From Enterobacterales bacterium (GTDB lineage Bacteria > Pseudomonadota > Gammaproteobacteria > Enterobacterales > Succinivibrionaceae): DNA of 12,933 nucleotides. Positions 6,663-12,933 of this stretch are shown one piece after another. The translations under genes and the position numbers were made by a program. The stretch is taken from positions 1-12,933 of the forward strand of contig CAAGDP010000147.1 of assembly GCA_900768635.1 (NCBI GenBank). The letters are read 5' to 3'. Within the stretch, counting starts at the first letter, position 1, and the number at the start of each line of letters is the position of its first letter. The notes under the pieces are model-generated. The model had not been told where the DNA came from, searched no databases, and saw nothing but the letters and a program-made list of their open reading frames with translations.

Positions 6663-7115
6663 GACTGCTATATTCCTTATTTGTCGATTTAAGCCTTCTG
6701 CTGTGATGTAACAATTCTGCAGTTTACCTGGGCAGATACTTTTCTGAAAGCAGATTAAGCTTCAATAATGTAGCAAAACAATATCACAAGTGATTGTGAA
6801 TGTACAGATGGAGTCATTGCTACTCCGCATAGAGGTTGCCGTCTTCAAAATAATTACGGTCTTCAGAAAAATGAAATTATGGTTCAGCAGCAATATGATC
6901 ACTGCAGATATGAATGCAAATCCTGAAAACATGGGGATGCACAGGGTAGGTAATAATTTTAAATCATAACAGATGAGGTGCATGGTGAGATGCGGTTTAT
7001 TTGATGCAAATATGTTTAATCCGCAACCTAACTGAGATTGAACCAAAGAAGTTTGATTTAGGTAGCAATTTGATTAATTGAAATGGTGTTACTTCGTGAT
7101 TTCGAGGAATTTTTA
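6663..7115. other. Divergent intergenic region between metK and the SEL1-like gene
   Basis: No gene is supported here. TCACAA (6784-6789) and TTGTGA (6794-6799) form a 16-base inverted repeat, overlapping a second one, ATCAC/GTGAT (6783-6794). It vaguely recalls CRP half-sites but has the wrong order and spacing. A minus-strand 94-codon ORF (6762-7046) is low-complexity and hydrophobic, with no family resemblance, and is left out. I could not settle a metK promoter. Confidence 0.4.
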
Positions 7116-7144
7116 TTGTCCGAATTAAATCATACTCTGATAAT
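7116..7144 (+). promoter_or_regulatory. Candidate promoter of the SEL1-like / AAA gene pair
   Basis: TTGTCC (7116-7121, 4 of 6) is followed after exactly 17 bases by GATAAT (7139-7144, 5 of 6). The start would be near 7151, giving a leader of about 76 bases. A hairpin (TGCAGT 7180-7185 with ACTGCA 7192-7197) lies in that leader, just before the gene. Confidence 0.5.
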
Positions 7145-7226
7145 GGATAAATTACTTGGATTATGATTGGTTTACACCATGCAGTTTCATGACTGCAGTG
7201 TTAAATGCTTACAGAGGCTGGAGCGT

Positions 7227-8048
7227 ATGGTAAAAAATATAATGTATTCTTTCTTGCTGTTGCTCCTTTTGTCTTGTCTGGGTTTTTCCAGAGCTTCAGC
7301 AACCTTGCAGGATGGCTACACCTGTATTCTCAGAATGCAGATGGAAAACCAGGATCACCGGACTATGAGCTGTCAGTCAGCTCTTCTTCAGGATAAGGAT
7401 TTTATGGTTTATCTGATCGGGCAGGCTTATGTGAACACCAAACGCTATAGTGAGGCTCGTAGTTTTTATTCTGAATTTCTGGGCACAGGATATGATATTG
7501 GTGCCCGGTTGGGGATTTGGACGGTGGATCGCTTTGTTTTGGGAAATAAAACCAAAACTGATGTTAATTTCAAACTGGAGCCGGAGATGAAGGATATCCT
7601 GCGCCGGGCAATGGAAAGAAGTGATCCCATGGCTTATTACGTATTGAAAGGATACTTTTCCAAGAACAGGGAACGTATTCGTTATATGGCTGAAGACAAT
7701 AATGTATATGCTGCAGTGGATTATGTGTTTTCAGGAAAAGAACCGTTTCTAGAGAAAACCGAGTTTATTACCATGGCGTATGATTCAGGTCTTCCGGTAG
7801 CAAAAGTTCTGTATTCTATTTATGGTGTCGTTTCAAATAAATCCAGTGGTGCAAATCTTAAGGATTATTACAATCTTTCCAAGGAAGCCTTAGCCGAGGG
7901 AAGTTCCTGTGGCAATTTATCGTTATCTTTTTTTTACCGGTCAGGGATTGAAGTTGAGAAAGATTTCAAGGAAGCAACCAAACTTCTGAATTCAGCCAAA
8001 GATTTGTGCTGGTATGCAGAAAAGAATTCAGATCTGGCTTGGCGGTAA
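7227..8048 (+). CDS. Exported SEL1-like repeat protein, function unknown
   Basis: The protein is 273 aa from the ATG at 7227, chosen because AGAGG (7213-7217) precedes it and a clean signal peptide results; the frame is open from a TTG at 7167. Residues 1-25 form a Lys-containing head, a Leu-rich core and ASA, a signal peptidase I site; LLSC with Cys17 is an alternative lipobox. Alpha-helical repeat units resembling SEL1/TPR repeats appear near 128-145 (AMERSDPMAYYVL), 184-202 and 221-260, the last with the typical A-x-x-G spacing and FYRSG-x-E-V-x-K-D-F-K-E-A. Such repeats bind partner proteins. Four cysteines remain in the mature form. The AAA-ATPase-like gene begins 26 bases downstream and is probably cotranscribed. 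No specific function can be assigned. Confidence 0.65.
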   Translation: MVKNIMYSFLLLLLLSCLGFSRASATLQDGYTCILRMQMENQDHRTMSCQSALLQDKDFMVYLIGQAYVNTKRYSEARSFYSEFLGTGYDIGARLGIWTVDRFVLGNKTKTDVNFKLEPEMKDILRRAMERSDPMAYYVLKGYFSKNRERIRYMAEDNNVYAAVDYVFSGKEPFLEKTEFITMAYDSGLPVAKVLYSIYGVVSNKSSGANLKDYYNLSKEALAEGSSCGNLSLSFFYRSGIEVEKDFKEATKLLNSAKDLCWYAEKNSDLAWR

Positions 8049-8074
8049 CAGGAATTATAGGAGAAATAGTAGTT

Positions 8075-9274
8075 ATGACAGTGCATCGATCCTTCAGTAA
8101 ACTGGTGCAATCCGGTATTTATGTGGATAAAACCGAGGAAATCAGCAGTCTTATCAGTCATAGAAGTGTTCTTCTGGTCCGGCCACGCAAATTCGGGAAA
8201 AGTGTTCTTGTTTCATCCCTCTATGAATTGTTTTCCGGAAACCGGGATCTTTTCAGAAATACCTATTTGGCTAAGTCTGGTTATGATTTTAAAAAACATC
8301 CGGTAATTGCTCTTAATCTTCATTTTGACGTTACTACTCCCGGTGAGTTTGCATCCTGCCTGAGAAGTCAGGTAAAAACATTAGCTTCCTTATGGGGTGT
8401 TGAGCTTAAAAAAGAGAAACCGGATGAAATGTTTGATGAGTTTCTGCGATCTTTCAAAGAAGAACTGGTAGTACTGGTTGATAATTATGATTTTGTCTTG
8501 GCTGATAATATCAGAAATCCGGATATTGAGAAACTGGACGGGATCCTTGCCCGTTTTATAGGGGTTTTAAACGATGAGTCCCGTTTTCGTTTTGTATTTC
8601 TGACAGGTATTAATAACTTCCTGCTGTGTGATGAGGGTTATGGACAGGTATTGGAATATGATGATCTGACAATGGATCCTTCAGTATCTTCCATCTGCGG
8701 ATTTACTGAACAGGAGATCAACTCCTGCTTTATGGAAAAAATCCGCAATCTGGCATCTATTTCCTATATCAGAGCTCATGGTATAGATGAACTTAACTGT
8801 GCTAATTATTCCAATTCCAGAATTACCTATGTTTACAGCGAGTATCTGCGTCAAAAACAGCAGAGTGAAGAAGATCTTTTGAAGATAATTATGACGGTTC
8901 TGGGTGGGTATCGTTTTTCCAATAAGGAAACTAATCTGGCATCAACCGGATTTGTGATGGATTTTCTCCGGGGTAACGGTGTTTTTGATCTTAATTATGA
9001 TTTGCGTTGTGCCCGGGGATATATTGTTCAAAAACTTAAGAATCCTCTGTTTTCCCTGGGTGATTACATCGGTGTCCCTCTGGATCCGATTTTATCCTGC
9101 GGACCTCATTATTCCTATCGACCGCAACTTGGTGCGCTTTTACTTCAAAACGGTCTCCTGACTATAGACAGGGTGGAGGACGATGATGATGAAATTGAAT
9201 GTATGTTGAAAATCCCTAATGAAGAAGTCCAGAATTTCCTTGAAAAGAGGATAGATTGCCGTTTAGGTTCCTAG
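8075..9274 (+). CDS. AAA-ATPase-like family protein lacking the C-terminal nuclease domain
   Basis: It belongs to the AAA-ATPase-like / DUF1703 family of gut bacteria, whose function is unknown. Seen from the ATG at 8075 (AGGAG at 8059-8063): the family-typical YVDKT at 17-20, Walker A RPRKFGKS at 36-43, a Walker B strand LVVLVDNYD ending at 139, the sensor-like FVFLTGIN about 174-180, and GGYRFS about 277-282. IPNEEV at 380-385 marks where the family's PD-(D/E)XK domain normally begins. The protein ends at residue 399, about 120-150 residues short, and nothing nuclease-like follows in any frame before the next gene. Walker B has Asn137 where relatives have Glu (DEYD), so ATP hydrolysis may be weak or lost. 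It lies 26 bases after the exported SEL1-like gene. An acidic run is at 368-373. Confidence 0.8.
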   Translation: MTVHRSFSKLVQSGIYVDKTEEISSLISHRSVLLVRPRKFGKSVLVSSLYELFSGNRDLFRNTYLAKSGYDFKKHPVIALNLHFDVTTPGEFASCLRSQVKTLASLWGVELKKEKPDEMFDEFLRSFKEELVVLVDNYDFVLADNIRNPDIEKLDGILARFIGVLNDESRFRFVFLTGINNFLLCDEGYGQVLEYDDLTMDPSVSSICGFTEQEINSCFMEKIRNLASISYIRAHGIDELNCANYSNSRITYVYSEYLRQKQQSEEDLLKIIMTVLGGYRFSNKETNLASTGFVMDFLRGNGVFDLNYDLRCARGYIVQKLKNPLFSLGDYIGVPLDPILSCGPHYSYRPQLGALLLQNGLLTIDRVEDDDDEIECMLKIPNEEVQNFLEKRIDCRLGS

Positions 9275-9304
9275 GAACTTAACAGGTCTCAGGATGGATA
9301 TTCT

Positions 9305-9333
9305 TTAGCTTATCTGTAGTTTAACGGTATAAT
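9305..9333 (+). promoter_or_regulatory. Candidate promoter of the DUF2066 gene
   Basis: A perfect -10, TATAAT (9328-9333), lies 17 bases after a weak -35, TTAGCT (9305-9310). The start would be about 55 bases before the next ATG. Confidence 0.5.
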
Positions 9334-9396
9334 ATTTGTGTGTTTGATTTCTTTTATTTCTAATCGCAGTATTATTAGTGATCAGTTGGTTTAAAT

Positions 9397-10734
9397 ATGA
9401 ATAGAATTGCAACGGCGGTAGGAGCGGTGTTGTTTGGAGTACTTTCCGCCCATACGTTATCCGCAGCGGAAGGTGGTTTATCCAAAGAATTTGCCGACAG
9501 TGATTTTCTCATTGTTGTTCCGGGAAAAATTGATTCATTCAATCGTAATGATGTGGAATCTTCAGCATTTGTTGATCTTTTGGATAAAATGACCGGCGAT
9601 CAGATGGACCAGAATATTTCCATAGATCCGGCAACTCTTGATTCATTTGTTACTTCCATTAACAGTACTGATGCGGGACTGCAGGTTCAGTTTGACCGTC
9701 TTAAGGTTCTTAAATTCTTTCAGGATCGCCAAATTGGGGTTGTTACCGGTGCTGTACCTGATGTACTGATGTGGATCGCTTATCCTGATGAGCAGGGTAA
9801 CAAGGCTGTGCTTGCTGATGAAGATACCAACGGTTTTATTACTGCAGTCAAAGATCGCTCGGCTTTTTACGGTCAGTCCGTGTACTTTCCAATTATGGAT
9901 TCTGATGATTTGGTAGCAGTTTCAGTTTCGGCTGTCGAGAATCAGGATACTTTTGCAATTTCCAAGGCCAGTGCCCGGTATGGTGCAAAGTATATAGTGG
10001 TGGGCAATGTAACTTCACCGGATGAACAGGAACTGAATTTTACCTGGCAGCTTTACGATGTATCTGCAGCAGGGGTACCTGTTGCCCAGTCTGAAATTCA
10101 TGGTGCGTCTTTTGATATAGGACGAATTTTATCCAGAAATCTTTATACTCATTTTGCCAAAGATCATCTGGAAAAAGTTCACGGTATTCAGGGACCTCAT
10201 GCTCCGGCTTCCGGACGGGTTGCTATGACAGGATCCGGAGATGGAAATACAAAATCATATGTGGTTTTTGCCGGATATATGTCTTATTCAGATGTAATAA
10301 ATTTTGAGAGGACTCTTTCATCCATATCCGGAATAAAAAGGGTGTCTCTGTATCAGACTCAGGCAGATCAGACGGCATACGAAATTGATCATACAGTGCC
10401 TTACACTGCAATTTCTGAAGCTATTAAAAAAATTCCGGGAGTATCTCTGCCAAATTCCGCAAAGCCTTATAACTATACTTATGATGAAATTGCCGGAAAA
10501 GGTTCAGAACCTTTTGCAGAGAAAGTTAATGATGTGCAGACATCAGGTGACAGTAAAACTGTTACCGATACTCCGGAGGGAACAACAACTGAAACTCCGG
10601 AAAAGAAAGAGTCCTCCTCTGAAAAGACTCCATCTTCAGTTGCTCCTGAAACAGGTGTAAATCCGAATGAGGTCATTGCAATTCCGATAAATGATCCATC
10701 ATCGATTAAAGATACTTCAGACGAAAAGCTCTGA
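9397..10734 (+). CDS. DUF2066 family periplasmic protein with acidic tail
   Basis: A 445-aa protein with a Sec signal peptide (cleavage near SAA at 22-24). Residues about 35-260 follow the DUF2066 pattern of gammaproteobacteria: LLDKMTG at 61-67, LQVQFDRLKVLKFF at 95-108, VLMWIAYP at 123-130, VYFPIMDSDD at 162-171, ISKASARYGAKYIVVGNV at 188-205 and FTWQLYD at 215-221. Residues about 285-350 look like the small C-terminal beta-alpha domain of the family. The last 70 or so residues are rich in Thr, Ser, Pro, Glu and Lys, probably disordered and longer than usual. Its function is unknown. In other gammaproteobacteria, as I recall, DUF2066 genes sit near purM/perM, and perM neighbours bepA in E. 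coli; here the BepA-like gene converges on it, a partly kept neighbourhood. No strong ribosome binding site is visible. Confidence 0.75.
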   Translation: MNRIATAVGAVLFGVLSAHTLSAAEGGLSKEFADSDFLIVVPGKIDSFNRNDVESSAFVDLLDKMTGDQMDQNISIDPATLDSFVTSINSTDAGLQVQFDRLKVLKFFQDRQIGVVTGAVPDVLMWIAYPDEQGNKAVLADEDTNGFITAVKDRSAFYGQSVYFPIMDSDDLVAVSVSAVENQDTFAISKASARYGAKYIVVGNVTSPDEQELNFTWQLYDVSAAGVPVAQSEIHGASFDIGRILSRNLYTHFAKDHLEKVHGIQGPHAPASGRVAMTGSGDGNTKSYVVFAGYMSYSDVINFERTLSSISGIKRVSLYQTQADQTAYEIDHTVPYTAISEAIKKIPGVSLPNSAKPYNYTYDEIAGKGSEPFAEKVNDVQTSGDSKTVTDTPEGTTTETPEKKESSSEKTPSSVAPETGVNPNEVIAIPINDPSSIKDTSDEKL

Positions 10735-10761
10735 AATTCTTATAAAGTTATAAATTCCTTC

Positions 10762-10797
10762 AGAAGGTCTTTGCCAAAGTCAGCGCCGGGACCTTTT
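10762..10797 (+). terminator. Probable terminator of the DUF2066 gene
   Basis: AAGGTC (10764-10769) pairs with GACCTT (10790-10795), extendable by one wobble and one A-T pair. CTTTGCCAAAG inside can form a small inner stem. A T-rich run, TTTTCTTATTTTT, follows. The loop is longer than in a classical terminator, so confidence is moderate. Confidence 0.4.
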
Positions 10798-10798
10798 C

Positions 10799-12334
10799 TT
10801 ATTTTTCAAATTGAGCGTCACTTACGCGTAATTGTTCATTTTTCACGGTCAGTGCGTCAAGTCTTGCTTTTTCCAGCTTGGATTTTGCGTATTTGGTAGC
10901 CTGAAGCAAATTAAAATTTGATTTGTCGTAATTAGCAGAAAGACTGAAATAGGCAGCCAGCTCTACATGGAAATTATACATGTCGTTTATTTTACGATAA
11001 GTTCGAGCCAGAAGATCATGGGCTAGATCGTAGTCCGGGTTGCGATAGAGGAACTGTTTTAAAATTTTAATGGTATTACGGTATTGACCGGCAGCATTCT
11101 GAGCCATAGCCAGGTTGATTACTACCGTAGGGCTGTTTGGAGTAAGCTGGTATTCTCTGGATAAAGCATTAATTGCCGCCTGGGGATTTTTTCCTAAAAT
11201 ACAAATGTCGGAATAGACATCTAGCATAAAAGGATTACTGCGGAATCTGGCATCGATTTTATTGTAGTATTCTAATGCCTGAGCATAGTTTTTATTATCC
11301 AGATAAGCAAGAGACAGACCGTAGTATAAAGCATCTCCGGTGTAGGAACCTCTGTGTCCTTTAAGAGTGTCCATAAAAAATTCTATGGCCTTTTCCGGAT
11401 TAAGTCCGCTGTAGCGAGCCTGGATACGGGCGCGGGCAAAAAGAAAATTGATGTTTTCCAGGGTATGGATTGCGGGATATCGTTCAGCACGGCTGCGGGC
11501 TTCAGCTATTCTGGTTTCCGGAATCGGGTGGGTAAGAAGACCCTGAGGAATATTCTTATAGGAAAGAGATGTCATTTTGGAAAACATTTCACCCATTTCC
11601 CGGGGATCAAATCCGGATCGAGCCATCAGATCTATACCGATATTATCAGCTTCGCTTTCATCCCGCCGCGTATAATTGATAGATGCCTGAATGTTAAGTC
11701 CCAAGGAAGTATGAAGGGCAGCCATTCCCAGAGAGGGATTGATGATGGACAGAATAATACCGCCTACTATGGCACCAATAGCCAGATTTTGCCTTGATGC
11801 TGAATCTTCAATAAATCTGGCAATGTGACGTTGTGTGACATGAGTGATTTCATGGGCAATTACTGATGCCAGCTGGGATTCATTATCAGCAAAGGTAAGG
11901 AGACCGGAATGAATTCTTACATTGCCTCCTAAAAAGGCGGCGGCATTTATTTCCTGATTTTCCACCAGAAAGAAATTGAAAGGGAAGTGCACATTATTGG
12001 CATGGGAAATGAGTCGGTTTCCCAGAGTCTTAATGTAATCATCCAATACAGGATCAAGTATAACATTCAGGTGTTGTTTGGATTTCCGGAAAAAATAATT
12101 TCCGAAAACCCTCTCTTCTTCTACAGTAATAACAGATGATCCGGCGATCCCCAACTGAGGAAGACGGTCATCAGCATCTTTGCGCATCAGTTCCTGTCCG
12201 GACCAGCTGCCGTTATACTGATTCATACGGCGCATGGCTTCATCCACGTCAATGCCACCCACATCCCCTAAAGCAACGGAGGAAAGCAGGCTTAGCATCA
12301 GTATTGAGAATTTATTCATAATAATATTTTTCAT
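10799..12334 (-). CDS. bepA: BepA-like M48 metalloprotease/chaperone with TPR domain
   Basis: It resembles E. coli BepA (YfgC, 487 aa), a periplasmic zinc protease and chaperone that helps LptD and BAM assemble and degrades misassembled outer-membrane proteins. Visible are a signal peptide (residues 6-23 hydrophobic, cleavage after ALG), INAAAFLGGNVRIHSGL at 129-145, the zinc site HEITH at 161-165, DESEAD at 225-230 giving the third ligand Glu228, and LLTHPIPETR at 266-275 whose His269 corresponds to the regulatory His246 of BepA. TPR helices fill roughly 290-495. All catalytic residues are present. The 511-aa length reflects about 30 extra residues between the signal peptide and the protease domain. 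ATG 12334 lacks a clear ribosome binding site; ATG 12319 is an alternative that starts closer to the signal peptide. It converges with the DUF2066 gene. Confidence 0.9.
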   Translation of the reverse strand: MKNIIMNKFSILMLSLLSSVALGDVGGIDVDEAMRRMNQYNGSWSGQELMRKDADDRLPQLGIAGSSVITVEEERVFGNYFFRKSKQHLNVILDPVLDDYIKTLGNRLISHANNVHFPFNFFLVENQEINAAAFLGGNVRIHSGLLTFADNESQLASVIAHEITHVTQRHIARFIEDSASRQNLAIGAIVGGIILSIINPSLGMAALHTSLGLNIQASINYTRRDESEADNIGIDLMARSGFDPREMGEMFSKMTSLSYKNIPQGLLTHPIPETRIAEARSRAERYPAIHTLENINFLFARARIQARYSGLNPEKAIEFFMDTLKGHRGSYTGDALYYGLSLAYLDNKNYAQALEYYNKIDARFRSNPFMLDVYSDICILGKNPQAAINALSREYQLTPNSPTVVINLAMAQNAAGQYRNTIKILKQFLYRNPDYDLAHDLLARTYRKINDMYNFHVELAAYFSLSANYDKSNFNLLQATKYAKSKLEKARLDALTVKNEQLRVSDAQFEK

Positions 12335-12377
12335 CTTTTTACTATGAGGTTACTATTCACAACACCGCCTTATTAGT

Positions 12378-12406
12378 ATTTTTCAGGTTCTTTTATCAGG
12401 TTTCAA
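12378..12406 (-). promoter_or_regulatory. Candidate promoter of the BepA-like gene
   Basis: On the minus strand TTGAAA (12406-12401, 5 of 6) is followed after 17 bases by AAAAAT (12383-12378, 4 of 6). It sits in the 96-base gap after the upstream nuclease gene and would give a leader of about 37 bases. Confidence 0.35.
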
Positions 12407-12430
12407 TAAGATATGACATTTAAAAGAAAC

Positions 12431-12933
12431 TTATTTCAGTTTCTTGCCCATAACAGCACATCTCTTTTTACAAAAGCATATGCCGTATGCATTAACTGCC
12501 TTGACGTCATGTCTTACAACATAGGGTTCGGCATACTTCTTCCGGACTATCTGTTCCACAGCCTCCTGAGCTATTAAAACCTTGTCCGCCTTCTCATCCG
12601 GAGTCTGCTTCAGCTCCAGAATTACTATCCCTTCATTTCGTCGGCCGGATTTGATGATCAAATCTATATAGCCCTTTCCGGACTCAAAATTTGACTTCTG
12701 CTCTTCAATAAGGGATACACCATTCACAAGTAATCCGTTTATAAAACCGTGATAATAGTTTTCTTTCGGAGCATTGGCAGCAAAATCTCTTATGGACACA
12801 TACTTTTCCAGAAGAGCATTAAGTTTATCCTCTACAACTTGTGCATTACCTTCAAACAATCCTGTGATCAGTTCATTGACATGATTTTTCATAACCGGAT
12901 TGTTGGTAAAAAAATTCAGGATTTTGTATTTAA
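12431..12933 (-). CDS. C-terminal part of an AAA-ATPase-like / PD-(D/E)XK (DUF1703) nuclease protein, cut by window edge
   Basis: The frame stays open to the window edge: upstream of the Met at 12892 it reads K-Y-K-I-L-N-F-F-T-N-N-P-V, which aligns with the family's junction between ATPase and nuclease domains (compare IPNEEV in the gene at 8075). The Met at 12892 is therefore internal, and the start lies outside the window. Counting from that Met, ENYYHGF (44-50), ESGKGYIDLII with Asp77, and ILELK with Glu93 and Lys95 form the PD-(D/E)XK core, followed by AVEQI and a Tyr-Gly-Ile-x-F strand, all as in DUF1703. The catalytic set looks intact. The family's role is unknown; members are often multicopy in gut bacteria. 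The BepA-like gene follows 96 bases downstream on the same strand. Confidence 0.85.
   Translation of the reverse strand, partial: KYKILNFFTNNPVMKNHVNELITGLFEGNAQVVEDKLNALLEKYVSIRDFAANAPKENYYHGFINGLLVNGVSLIEEQKSNFESGKGYIDLIIKSGRRNEGIVILELKQTPDEKADKVLIAQEAVEQIVRKKYAEPYVVRHDVKAVNAYGICFCKKRCAVMGKKLK

Noticed and set aside
6762..7046. 94-codon minus-strand ORF upstream of metK
   Set aside because: Low-complexity hydrophobic translation, no ribosome binding site or family resemblance, and it covers the metK promoter region.
9275..9396. Remnant of a nuclease domain downstream of the ATPase-only gene, which would imply a recent frameshift
   Set aside because: Reading this short gap in all frames shows no PD-(D/E)XK or DUF1703 motif, and a promoter with a perfect -10 occupies it.
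11354..11797. 147-codon plus-strand ORF opposite the BepA-like gene
   Set aside because: It is an antisense shadow of the conserved protease and TPR coding sequence.
1..12933. CRISPR arrays, tRNA or rRNA genes, prophage genes
   Set aside because: No regularly spaced repeats, no cloverleaf or rRNA signatures, and no phage structural or integrase proteins were seen.

Overview
The window reads as an AT-rich gammaproteobacterial chromosome segment, best guess a gut or rumen anaerobe of the Succinivibrionaceae type (Aeromonadales). FabB, MetK, the BepA-like protease and the DUF2066 protein are all of gammaproteobacterial type. The asparagine synthetase, by contrast, resembles the Bacteroidota form, and the two AAA-ATPase-like/DUF1703 genes belong to a family common in gut anaerobes. 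This lineage assignment is inference from recalled protein families; no search was run.

Left edge (1-501): the right end of an IS200/IS605-type element, with the folded 3' end of a TnpB guide RNA (omega-RNA). It is followed by about 380 bases that hold a possible 66-residue membrane peptide and a terminator-like hairpin. Next (502-2278, +) comes asnA, with a secreted DUF922 protein 7 bases downstream whose protease motif is lost. On the minus strand (2327-3067) lies a stand-alone MnmD-type tRNA methyltransferase gene, convergent with the DUF922 gene. A 678-base divergent intergenic region contains a 17-bp palindrome and promoter candidates, and leads into fabB (3746-4960, +), which ends at a clear intrinsic terminator.

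Middle: fabB and metK (5511-6662, -) converge across about 550 bases. That gap holds the two genes' terminators and one nested inverted-repeat structure. After another roughly 560-base gap with a good promoter comes a two-gene unit on the plus strand. It encodes an exported SEL1-repeat-like protein (7227-8048) and an AAA-ATPase-like protein (8075-9274) that lacks the usual C-terminal nuclease and has an altered Walker B motif.

Right: a DUF2066 envelope protein (9397-10734, +) converges on a BepA-like M48 metalloprotease/TPR protein (10799-12334, -). The right edge is the 3' part of a second AAA-ATPase-like/DUF1703 gene on the minus strand. Its intact PD-(D/E)XK nuclease domain runs off the window, so the window holds an ATPase-only member and a nuclease-bearing member of the same family.

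There is no single obvious new system. The best leads are the ATPase-only AAA gene paired with an exported SEL1-like protein, the DUF922 pseudoprotease next to asnA, the palindrome upstream of fabB, and a strong excess of the tetranucleotide CCGG.
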